Below are positions 1-5,511 of a stretch of 9,349 bases of DNA, piece by piece; within the stretch, counting starts at the first letter, position 1, and each line of letters begins with the position of its first letter. Source of the stretch: a bacterium (Candidatus Howlettbacteria) CG_4_10_14_0_8_um_filter_40_9 (GTDB taxonomy: Bacteria > Patescibacteriota > CPR2 > UBA1875 > GCA-2785325); the NCBI GenBank assembly GCA_002785325.1, contig PFMH01000109.1:1-9349 (forward strand), read 5' to 3'. The notes under the pieces were generated by a model. It had not been told where the DNA came from. It did no database searches and saw only the letters and a program-made list of their open reading frames with translations. The translations under genes and the position numbers were made by a program.

Positions 1-131
1 CGCACCACACATCCTCACACGTCGCGCTCATTGGCGGCGGCACAATCCCAAAACCGGGCGAAGTCACACTCGCGCATCACGGCGTGCTTTTTCTAGAGGT
101 CGGCTTGGAAAGAGAGGTGAGTACGTTTTAG
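1..131 (+). pseudogene. comM: ComM/YifB-like Mg-chelatase-family ATPase, internal fragment broken at Walker B
   Basis: The frame starting at base 3 reads HHTSSHVALIGGG, then PKPGEVTLAHHGVLFLE. This is the conserved stretch of ComM/YifB ATPases, where the family reads HHTAS..ALVGGG...PGEISLAH.GVLFLDELPEF. ComM is a hexameric helicase-like AAA+ protein involved in branch migration during natural transformation (known for the family). The match is continuous to about base 97. There the expected LDELPEF becomes LEVGLEREVSTF and a TAG stop follows at 129-131. The 5' part lies outside the window, and I find no 3' part anywhere in it. I read this as a gene interrupted at its Walker-B codons, probably by insertion of the element to the right. 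A deletion or an assembly join would look the same. The family call is secure; the cause of the break is inferred. Confidence 0.8.
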
Positions 132-140
132 CGGTACGAA

Positions 141-264
141 CAAATTGGTGGTCGGTTTGTAAAAAGTAGTAAAAAAAATAGGCCTGCTTTGTGCCATATA
201 AGTAGGCGGATACTCTTCGTGAGATTTTTTGCAGACCAACCAAAATAGTGGTTGGCTTATAAAA
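141..264. repeat. imperfect direct repeat pair, exactly 100 bp apart
   Basis: Bases 141-164 and 241-264 match at 19 of 24 positions. The core GTGGTCGGTTTGTAAAA (148-164) and GTGGTTGGCTTATAAAA (248-264) match at 14 of 17, and all three differences are transitions. They lie between the comM break and the nuclease gene. They could be recombinase or regulator binding sites, or the remains of a duplication. Confidence 0.45.
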
Positions 265-338
265 CAACAAATATATAGCAGTATGGCTGTACTTTTGCCC
301 TAAAAAATGCGAGGATTTTAGCGACAGGCCAATGTCGC
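182..338. promoter_or_regulatory. structured leader/operator region upstream of the nuclease operon
   Basis: Three dyads fall in the non-coding stretch between the comM fragment and the nuclease gene: GCCTGCTT/AAGTAGGC (182-189/200-207, one mismatch), CCAACCA/TGGTTGG (236-242/249-255, perfect) and GCGACA/TGTCGC (321-326/333-338, perfect). The last abuts the ATG at 339 where a ribosome binding site would be expected. A plausible promoter is TTGGCT (252-257), 16 bp, TATAGC (274-279). The sequence TATAAAACAA at 258-267, in its spacer, differs by one base from the operator half-site TATAATACAA found at 4357-4366. This would let the Xre regulator also control the nuclease. The dyads are directly visible; the regulatory roles are inferred. 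Confidence 0.4.
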
Positions 339-1973
339 ATGAAATCCATAACACCCACATTTTCCTATTTTTTAGGACTCATAACAGGAAGAGGGCACCT
401 ATTTCACGATAGCAAAATTATTGCTATAGAATTTTCACACGCCAACGAGTATGCGGAAGGCATTGCACATTGTCCGGTATGTGGTTGGCTGGCAACTAAT
501 AATGGCAACGGCCTAAAGTGCAAAAATCCCGCTTGTGGTAAACCTGTTGACCCTTCAGTCAAGAAAACATACAACCAACCCGTATCTACTGTTGAGTCAT
601 TAAAGAATGTAATCATCCCGTTTCTCAGTAAAGAGATAGGCGCGAATTTCGATATAACAGGCAACAAAACCATGACTTTATTGGTCGTGGATTTTAAAGA
701 CTACGAAAAAGTATTTGATGAAGTACTTTCACATTTTGTTCCAGACATGAGTTTTGATAGATTCCATATACCAAAAGCCATTTACGAAGTAGAGAAAGCA
801 TCGAAAATTGAATTTATAAATGGGTTGCTAGACACTTCTGGTTTTCCTTCTCCTGGCGGTTGGTTAAACCGTGACGGTGAAAAAGGGCACGGCAGAATGA
901 GAGTATATTTTCAGTTAGTACGGAATTGGCACCTGCCTGTCGAGATAGATAATTTTTTACGTTCAGAGTTTGGACTCCCTATTCACACCATTGACTGGGG
1001 ACATCCCAACATAAGAGATGCAAATCTTACCGACTTTTTTAATGCTCGTCCGACAACTTGGAGCCGCGAACATCAACTAAAGTTCTTTCCCGAATACTAT
1101 GGAATGTTTAAGTTCAGGATAAGTTCAAAACAGTCTCTTTTCGATGAGTTGCACAATCATAATGTCGCCACAGTCTTTAAAGATAAAGATGATTGGTTTC
1201 CACCGTCCAAAGTTACAACCGGAAAAATCAAAGCATATCATCCGGGGGAACAGGATTTGCGGATACCAGAACCCGCTAGGAAGCACTTCGACGCATTCTG
1301 GCAAATAAACCTAGCTATGGGTTGCAAATTCCTAGGCGAATTGCAGAAACATTCAAAAAATCCAGAGTACTTTGCATTAACGGGCGATTCGAAAGGCGAT
1401 GGAGATATAGACGTTCTTATGAGAGAAAGAGATGCAATTAGCGCAAAACTTAAAGAGGAAGCTTTTGCAAAAGGCGCAGAACCAACTGAAAAGAAGCTGC
1501 GGAAAGAACAAGATGCGGAATCGGTGCTTGAATCTTCTCTATACGAGCCACTTTCGGATTATCTGCATGAGTATCTAACCAAAAAATATGAAGAGGATGT
1601 AATAACATTTGATACGTCAGCAGGAAATCTAAATCTATTTTTGAAAAATAGAAACCCAAGCCTGCTCGAAGTCTTTGATTACTGCGACCAGTACAGAATT
1701 CGTCCTGACATCGTGGGCTTTTTAACAAAAACGCGCCGTATTGCTTTTATTGAAGCCAAAATAACGTCCCTTGATTTGAAAGCAATCGGACAACTCTTAG
1801 GATATTGTTTTGTTGCTCAACCTGAAGAAGCTTTACTTGTCTCCAACAAACCAATCGCGACATCACTTGTCATGATTTTAAAAGCACGTCCTGACTTACT
1901 GGAATACTCCAAAGGAAAGCGTATAAAACTTGGAGTTTGGACAGGCAAATCCCTCGAATCTATCGAGATATAA
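339..1973 (+). CDS. restriction endonuclease-like: inactive double-LAGLIDADG domain fused to PD-(D/E)XK nuclease
   Basis: Residues 11-19 (FLGLITGRG) and 159-168 (FINGLLDTSG) look like the two LAGLIDADG helices of a monomeric homing endonuclease, and the strand-rich segments after each fit that fold. In both motifs the acid that binds the catalytic metal is replaced (R18 and S167). A zinc-ribbon-like CPVC (45-48) and C61/C66 pair is inserted in the first half. After a charged linker (about 350-395), residues 397-544 look like a PD-(D/E)XK domain: E403, D457 (RPDIVG), E472-A-K474 (FIEAKIT) and Q485 (GQLLGY). I infer that the N-terminal half reads DNA and the C-terminal half cuts it. The gene is followed after 4 bases by a small nuclease paralog and faces two DNA methyltransferases, so a Type II restriction subunit is the best reading. 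ATG 339 places the first motif at the usual distance from the N-terminus, and no upstream in-frame ATG exists before a stop at 276-278. There is no evident ribosome binding site. Confidence 0.7.
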   Translation: MKSITPTFSYFLGLITGRGHLFHDSKIIAIEFSHANEYAEGIAHCPVCGWLATNNGNGLKCKNPACGKPVDPSVKKTYNQPVSTVESLKNVIIPFLSKEIGANFDITGNKTMTLLVVDFKDYEKVFDEVLSHFVPDMSFDRFHIPKAIYEVEKASKIEFINGLLDTSGFPSPGGWLNRDGEKGHGRMRVYFQLVRNWHLPVEIDNFLRSEFGLPIHTIDWGHPNIRDANLTDFFNARPTTWSREHQLKFFPEYYGMFKFRISSKQSLFDELHNHNVATVFKDKDDWFPPSKVTTGKIKAYHPGEQDLRIPEPARKHFDAFWQINLAMGCKFLGELQKHSKNPEYFALTGDSKGDGDIDVLMRERDAISAKLKEEAFAKGAEPTEKKLRKEQDAESVLESSLYEPLSDYLHEYLTKKYEEDVITFDTSAGNLNLFLKNRNPSLLEVFDYCDQYRIRPDIVGFLTKTRRIAFIEAKITSLDLKAIGQLLGYCFVAQPEEALLVSNKPIATSLVMILKARPDLLEYSKGKRIKLGVWTGKSLESIEI

Positions 1974-1977
1974 AAAT

Positions 1978-2481
1978 ATGGAAAAAAATGATTTTACAGA
2001 AAAAATGAGACAGTGGTTAGAAAGTTTTCTTAAAAGAAAGCTCGCTTCCACACATACAGTACTTGAAGTATTAGCTCCAACTTCAAGTTTGGCAAAACTA
2101 AACAACGAACATATTAAAGGACTTCAGAATTACTCATCATGGGACTTCAAACCAGATGTGTTTGGTATCATCCAAGACAAAACGACTAAGCAGAAAGAAG
2201 TCGTGTTGTTAAACAGATCAACCTCTGCGCTCAGTTTGAAAGAAATCGGAGAAATCAACTGCTACGCTCGTCTTACAAAATCCACCTTTGTATTTCTGGC
2301 CTCTACCAGAGGACTTTCAAGTGAAGTAAATATACTATTGCTTGACGATGATATTAGAAAACGAATTTTACAACTTAATGACGGTGGAGAAATAACTATT
2401 TTTGCGTGGGATGAGAAATCAGATTCAATAAATCAAAACTCCATTGTACCTTTCAACAAAAAGGACTTCCTGCTCGACTAA
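1978..2481 (+). CDS. small PD-(D/E)XK-like subunit with degenerate active site
   Basis: This 167-residue protein starts 4 bases after the large nuclease gene. ATG 1978 is chosen because an upstream in-frame start would lie inside that gene. Residues 58-96 align with the nuclease domain of the large protein: KPDVFG with RPDIVG, and LSLKEIGEINCY with LDLKAIGQLLGY. The position of the large protein's E-A-K (472-474) is taken here by L78-N79-R80, and the conserved Q becomes E92. D60 is kept. It therefore looks like a sister domain that kept the fold but lost the metal-binding acid and lysine. A likely role is a non-cutting partner subunit for dimerisation, DNA contact or control of the active subunit. 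Restriction enzymes with large and small subunits are known (BtsI and BsrDI types), but there both subunits cut. The paralogy is read by eye; the function is inferred. Confidence 0.6.
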   Translation: MEKNDFTEKMRQWLESFLKRKLASTHTVLEVLAPTSSLAKLNNEHIKGLQNYSSWDFKPDVFGIIQDKTTKQKEVVLLNRSTSALSLKEIGEINCYARLTKSTFVFLASTRGLSSEVNILLLDDDIRKRILQLNDGGEITIFAWDEKSDSINQNSIVPFNKKDFLLD

Positions 2482-3285
2482 CTACCGCTTCCAGTAGATA
2501 CACACAAACTCGTGTACCTTGTTAAATCGGAAAACATACGGATATCCGAGTGTTTTCATGTTGTTGTATTCTTTTTGTCTGTCCCAGATTACATACTCTT
2601 CAATCTCAAAACCAATCTCTTTCATTATTCTAGTCTGGTCTTCGTGTAAAGGATAGAATTTATCTTTTTTTCGAATATCCATCACAACTGAACAGCATCG
2701 TTTGTTTGGTTTTAATGCCACATAAACTTTCTCAAATACTGCCTTTAGGTCTTGCAAATATGCTTCGTAGTCGTTGATGTTTCCTAAATCTTTTTTTGAG
2801 TCAGAATAGTTGCGAATCTCTTTAGAATCTGCGCTTCTTTTCATGTTGAGAATATCCCAATATGGCGGGGAAGTGACAACTAAGTCTACTGATTCTGGTT
2901 TCACATACTTCAGCAAATTGCGTGAATCTGCACAATATACTTCTGGAGCAAATCTTTCTATATTTGTTTCAAAAATTTCTCCTTGATATTCAGTAGCTCT
3001 TGTTTTTGCTATCTTGCAATAGTCTTTATTTAACTCAATCCCGATTCCTTTTCTACCAGTTCTATAAGCGGCCAATAGAGTTGAGCCAATGCCCAAAAAT
3101 GGGTCTAAAATGACCTCTCCGGGGTCTTTTGTGTAGATATTGATTAGCTTCTCAGCAAGTTGAGAAGGAAACATTGCCGGGTGTTTTAGTTTTCGTTCGC
3201 CATTTGTTTTTGCGATATCTCTCCAGATAGTAAAAGAGTTTTGCAACCACTCTTTTCCCGATAAGTTGTTCATTTTTGATGCCAT
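2482..3285 (-). CDS. DNA methyltransferase, TSPPY type (N4-cytosine or N6-adenine)
   Basis: The 267-residue enzyme carries the AdoMet-binding motif I, DPFLGIGST (61-69), and the catalytic motif IV, TSPPYW (138-143). Before motif I is a motif-X-like HPAMFPSQLAEKLI (35-48), and the protein closes with HEFVCIYWK, common in this family. TSPPY occurs in both N4-cytosine and N6-adenine enzymes, so the modified base cannot be fixed here. It should protect host DNA from the nuclease encoded on the opposite strand. Its start lies one base after the stop of the other methyltransferase, which indicates one transcript and probable translational coupling. Its stop codon touches the stop of the small nuclease gene head-on (2481/2482), leaving no room for a terminator. 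A start at M5 (3273) is an alternative. Confidence 0.88.
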   Translation of the reverse strand: MASKMNNLSGKEWLQNSFTIWRDIAKTNGERKLKHPAMFPSQLAEKLINIYTKDPGEVILDPFLGIGSTLLAAYRTGRKGIGIELNKDYCKIAKTRATEYQGEIFETNIERFAPEVYCADSRNLLKYVKPESVDLVVTSPPYWDILNMKRSADSKEIRNYSDSKKDLGNINDYEAYLQDLKAVFEKVYVALKPNKRCCSVVMDIRKKDKFYPLHEDQTRIMKEIGFEIEEYVIWDRQKEYNNMKTLGYPYVFRFNKVHEFVCIYWKR

Positions 3286-3286
3286 A

Positions 3287-4306
3287 TTATTTTTCGACTT
3301 TAACTAGAAACAAACTCTCTTTCGTTACAACATTACTACCGTCTTGATTGATTGCACGATATCTTCGATGACTTTTCTCGAATACCTTAACTTTTCCACG
3401 CTTGCTAAGTATCTCTCTTATCTTTTCGTGGGGGATAATGCCCTCATTGTTATAGCTTAATAAGATGTATTTTGCTTTTGCTTTCATCACTAAATCGTTC
3501 AGAGCATCTGCCGCTTTTCTTGAAATCGAATAATCAGATTTCTGGTGTTCGTAAGGACGCATTCCCGAACCGCCATATATTTCAGGTTGTTTTTTAAACC
3601 ACCCCTCTGCTATCAACTCAAGAAAAAAATAATTAGAAGCAAACTGTCTAGCGTTGTATGGCGGGTCTAAATATAAAATATCTACGCTATATTTACTGAC
3701 TAACTTATTTGCATCTTCATTAAACGACTTGTTCTCTCTAATGCTCGGGATTATTTTGGGGTGCGAAAGCTTCATTGGCTTCAAAGCACGAGCATCCCAA
3801 GTCTTCAAATATGCGGCGTAAGTTCCAGTAACGTTGCTCACCAGATTAATCGCATCTATCAGACTGGTTATAAGGTAGTAATACTCCGTTGATGATATTT
3901 TCTTTGATTCTTTCCACGACTCAATGGTTTCCCTTATGACATCAACCTTCTTTGCGTTCTCCACGGAAATATACTGGCGTACATTTTTTCCGTAAGGCGA
4001 ATAGTTCTTTGTAATAAAACCAACTTTTCCTTTCAAATCATTCAAGTACGTAATAACGTCCTCGTTAATCTTCAGGTTGGCGAACCTGGGCTTTGAGTTT
4101 GTCTCGATATAGCAGCGCGCAAAGGCATGAGCAAACTCTAAAAAGTCATTTGAATAGACCGTGTAATCTAATTTCTTAAAATGCTTCCCGACTGCAGCAG
4201 TACCACTAAAGATGTCAAAAAAGGTTGCCCCTTTTTTTACAGGAAGAGATGCAACGACGTCAGAAATATAATCCAAAAGCTTTGTTTTACAGCCGTAATA
4301 TCTCAT
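3287..4306 (-). CDS. D12-class DNA adenine-N6 methyltransferase
   Basis: The 339-residue protein has the D12 (Dam/FokI-type) layout: motif X YYGCKTKL (3-10), AdoMet-binding motif I DIFSGTAAVG (31-40) and catalytic motif IV DPPY (214-217) in YLDPPYNARQF. This class transfers a methyl group from AdoMet to N6 of adenine. It is the first gene of the minus-strand methyltransferase operon. The symmetric promoter at 4335-4366 places its transcript start about 25 bases before the ATG, which has no strong ribosome binding site. Having a second, unrelated methyltransferase downstream suggests that each modifies one strand of a non-palindromic recognition site, as in many Type IIS systems. The target sequence cannot be read from the gene. 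Confidence 0.92.
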   Translation of the reverse strand: MRYYGCKTKLLDYISDVVASLPVKKGATFFDIFSGTAAVGKHFKKLDYTVYSNDFLEFAHAFARCYIETNSKPRFANLKINEDVITYLNDLKGKVGFITKNYSPYGKNVRQYISVENAKKVDVIRETIESWKESKKISSTEYYYLITSLIDAINLVSNVTGTYAAYLKTWDARALKPMKLSHPKIIPSIRENKSFNEDANKLVSKYSVDILYLDPPYNARQFASNYFFLELIAEGWFKKQPEIYGGSGMRPYEHQKSDYSISRKAADALNDLVMKAKAKYILLSYNNEGIIPHEKIREILSKRGKVKVFEKSHRRYRAINQDGSNVVTKESLFLVKVEK

Positions 4307-4334
4307 GAGGGATAGTTATATTTTAGCATTACCC

Positions 4335-4366
4335 TTGTATTATACACTGGTTGTACTATAATACAA
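4335..4366. promoter_or_regulatory. symmetric bidirectional promoter and operator of the restriction-modification locus
   Basis: A perfect 10-bp inverted repeat, TTGTATTATA (4335-4344) and TATAATACAA (4357-4366), is separated by 12 bp. On the plus strand it gives -35 TTGTAT (4335-4340), a 16-bp spacer and -10 TATAAT (4357-4362) for the regulator gene. On the minus strand the same arms give TTGTAT (4366-4361), 16 bp and TATAAT (4344-4339) for the methyltransferases. A third half-site, TTGTACTATA, lies at 4351-4360. Polymerase could occupy only one orientation at a time, and a regulator bound to the dyad would block both. The site geometry is directly visible; use as promoter and operator is inferred. 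Confidence 0.7.
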
Positions 4367-4387
4367 CTATCTTATTAAAAAGTAACG

Positions 4388-4624
4388 ATGTATTCTGTGG
4401 ATAACTTCATGAGAAACGATCTTTACCCGCGATTCGGAAGGAATCTAAGGAAGGCGCGTTTGAAGGCAGGATTGTCTCAAATGCAAATTGCGAAATCTAT
4501 CCGCGCGGATAAAAGTTATATAAGCAATCTCGAACAAGGAAAAAAGAATCCGACTCTTTTTACAATAAGCAAGCTGGCTAAAGGCATAGGTGTTTCTATT
4601 TCAAAACTTCTACAGGATATCTAA
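4388..4624 (+). CDS. Xre-family HTH regulator, probable controller (C) protein of the RM system
   Basis: This 78-residue single-domain protein has the Xre/Cro HTH pattern: FGRNLRKARLKAGLSQ, AKSI, then the recognition helix in DKSYISNLEQGK (41-52) and the closing L..LA..IGVSISKLL. Small Xre proteins beside restriction genes often act as C proteins that time nuclease against methyltransferase expression. Here the gene is divergent from the methyltransferases across the symmetric promoter at 4335-4366, its likely binding site. A transcript from that promoter would begin about 19 bases before ATG 4388. A second in-frame ATG is at 4409. It is convergent with another Xre gene, 11 bases apart. The family call is strong; the C-protein role is inferred from position and operator. 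Confidence 0.88.
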   Translation: MYSVDNFMRNDLYPRFGRNLRKARLKAGLSQMQIAKSIRADKSYISNLEQGKKNPTLFTISKLAKGIGVSISKLLQDI

Positions 4625-4635
4625 ATCAAAGCAGA

Positions 4636-4857
4636 CTACTTCAAAAAGTAGCTAATGCTTTTCCCGTACATGGTGGCAAACGTTTTCAGTTGAGAAACAT
4701 CAACTCGCAACTGACCAGACTCAACTTTTGAAATATATGCTTGGGTAGAACCAAGCTTTTTTGCTGCTTGAATCTGAGTCAAACCCGATTCGCTACGAGC
4801 TTTCTTTAGCTTCCTAACAAAGACTTTGTAGTCATCATCATAAATGGTCTTCTTCAT
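4636..4857 (-). CDS. Xre-family HTH regulator (second)
   Basis: This is a 73-residue protein with LTQIQAAKKLG (26-36) and the recognition segment STQAYISKVESGQ (37-49), a typical Xre/Cro fold with nothing after the HTH domain. It shares only the general family pattern with the regulator at 4388-4624, so the two probably read different operators. Its promoter region (4858-4928) is shared with the divergent membrane-protein gene and holds four copies of a TATAAC half-site. It likely represses itself and perhaps the membrane-protein/amidase module. A 6-bp hairpin (4636-4651) overlaps its stop codon but has no T-tract after it. Whether it belongs with the restriction system or with the next module is unclear. 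Confidence 0.87.
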   Translation of the reverse strand: MKKTIYDDDYKVFVRKLKKARSESGLTQIQAAKKLGSTQAYISKVESGQLRVDVSQLKTFATMYGKSISYFLK

Positions 4858-4870
4858 ACCATCTATGTTC

Positions 4871-4914
4871 TATAACTATATGGAATATAACTACTTGTTA
4901 TATTGTTATATAAT
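4871..4914. promoter_or_regulatory. four-half-site operator array with plus-strand -10 box
   Basis: TATAAC occurs at 4871-4876 and 4886-4891, and its complement GTTATA at 4897-4902 and 4905-4910. The middle pair forms a perfect 7-bp inverted repeat, ATATAAC (4885-4891) and GTTATAT (4897-4903), with a 5-bp centre. This fits a small Xre dimer. A consensus -10 TATAAT at 4909-4914 overlaps the last half-site, so a bound regulator would block plus-strand transcription toward 4941. No good -35 is visible for it. Confidence 0.55.
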
Positions 4915-4940
4915 GCAAATGAGGGTAGTTGATTCCATAT

Positions 4941-5444
4941 ATGAATGCATTTACAAAACAAAGAGATTCAACGGCAATAATGGTTGTGGTAGTTCCGCTG
5001 CTTATTCTGGCGCTGGGCTATTTGGTCTTTGGGGGGAACACGAACAACTCTCAGCAACAAGACAAACACGACGCAGGAAAGTACAGCACATCCGTCTATT
5101 TCAATCAGGTTGTAGATGTCTACGCGAATGTCGCGGATGCCATTACTCAAATGCAATTTATTGAGTCGTACTGGCCGAACTGGTCAAATAGTGATGTAGC
5201 AGAGCTTGCTAAGCAGACAATGATTATCGAAACTTCCTACGCAAAAATAGCGAGCATCAGTCCGCCAGACGATTTAACTTCTATACATCAGGAAGTTTTA
5301 AGCGCATTCATACTGTTCAGAGATGCTATGCCGATGTATAGGAAAGCGATTGATAGCCGTGATACTGCTCTCCGCACGGAGTCAATGAATATGATTCTGC
5401 GTGCTGGAGAAGAACTCACGGCAATAACGAATAAATTTGAATAG
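4941..5444 (+). CDS. membrane-anchored helical protein of unknown function
   Basis: I do not recognise this 167-residue protein. It has a short charged N-terminus, one hydrophobic segment (about 11-31, AIMVVVVPLLILALGYLVFGG in two halves) and a roughly 135-residue, mostly helical, soluble part. The positive N-terminal flank predicts that the soluble part lies outside the membrane. The latter half (ISPPDDLTSIHQEVLSAF onward) resembles the repeated-helix style of extracytoplasmic proteins of unknown role. ATG 4941 is preferred over the in-frame TTG at 4929, although GAGGG at 4921-4925 is better spaced for the TTG. Its direction and proximity to the secreted amidase suggest one envelope-related module, but a separate promoter may lie between them. 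Confidence 0.75.
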   Translation: MNAFTKQRDSTAIMVVVVPLLILALGYLVFGGNTNNSQQQDKHDAGKYSTSVYFNQVVDVYANVADAITQMQFIESYWPNWSNSDVAELAKQTMIIETSYAKIASISPPDDLTSIHQEVLSAFILFRDAMPMYRKAIDSRDTALRTESMNMILRAGEELTAITNKFE

Positions 5445-5452
5445 AGAACTGC

Positions 5453-5466
5453 TTATGGGTCCATAA
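5453..5466. repeat. short palindrome between membrane protein and amidase genes
   Basis: TTATGG (5453-5458) and CCATAA (5461-5466) form a perfect inverted repeat around a 2-bp centre. It is too tight for an RNA hairpin, so a protein-binding site is the more likely reading. It lies just upstream of a candidate amidase promoter. Confidence 0.3.
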
Positions 5467-5474
5467 CGAGTAAG

Positions 5475-5503
5475 TTGGAAACATTATTAACTAGGCGTAT
5501 CAT
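5475..5503 (+). promoter_or_regulatory. candidate promoter for the amidase gene
   Basis: TTGGAA (5475-5480) and TATCAT (5498-5503) are 17 bp apart, the optimal spacing. The predicted transcript start falls at about 5510-5511, at or just before ATG 5512, so the mRNA would be nearly leaderless. This agrees with the lack of a ribosome binding site in front of the gene. It is a weak-consensus prediction. Confidence 0.35.
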
Positions 5504-5511
5504 TAAAATAT

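Noticed and set aside
64..360. 98-residue minus-strand reading frame over the comM junction
   Set aside because: It crosses the comM coding sequence and the dyad-rich gap, its sequence is biased toward aromatic residues from AT-rich DNA, and it shows no family pattern.
98..2481. Group I intron or intein in comM carrying a LAGLIDADG gene
   Set aside because: The LAGLIDADG motifs lack catalytic acids, no intron core or intein splice motifs are visible, the frame does not continue from comM, and no downstream comM exon is present.
4396..4404. Perfect DnaA-box match (TGTGGATAA)
   Set aside because: It is a single copy within the coding sequence of the Xre regulator, with no cluster or AT-rich unwinding stretch. 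Probably chance.
4636..4651. Hairpin CTACTT/AAGTAG as a terminator between the two Xre genes
   Set aside because: It lies within the end of the second regulator gene and no T-run follows on either strand.
4844..5164. 106-residue plus-strand frame overlapping the membrane-protein gene
   Set aside because: It runs in a different frame from the protein with a clean membrane segment and is rich in Cys and Arg, typical of an out-of-frame reading. It also begins inside the divergent regulator's start region.
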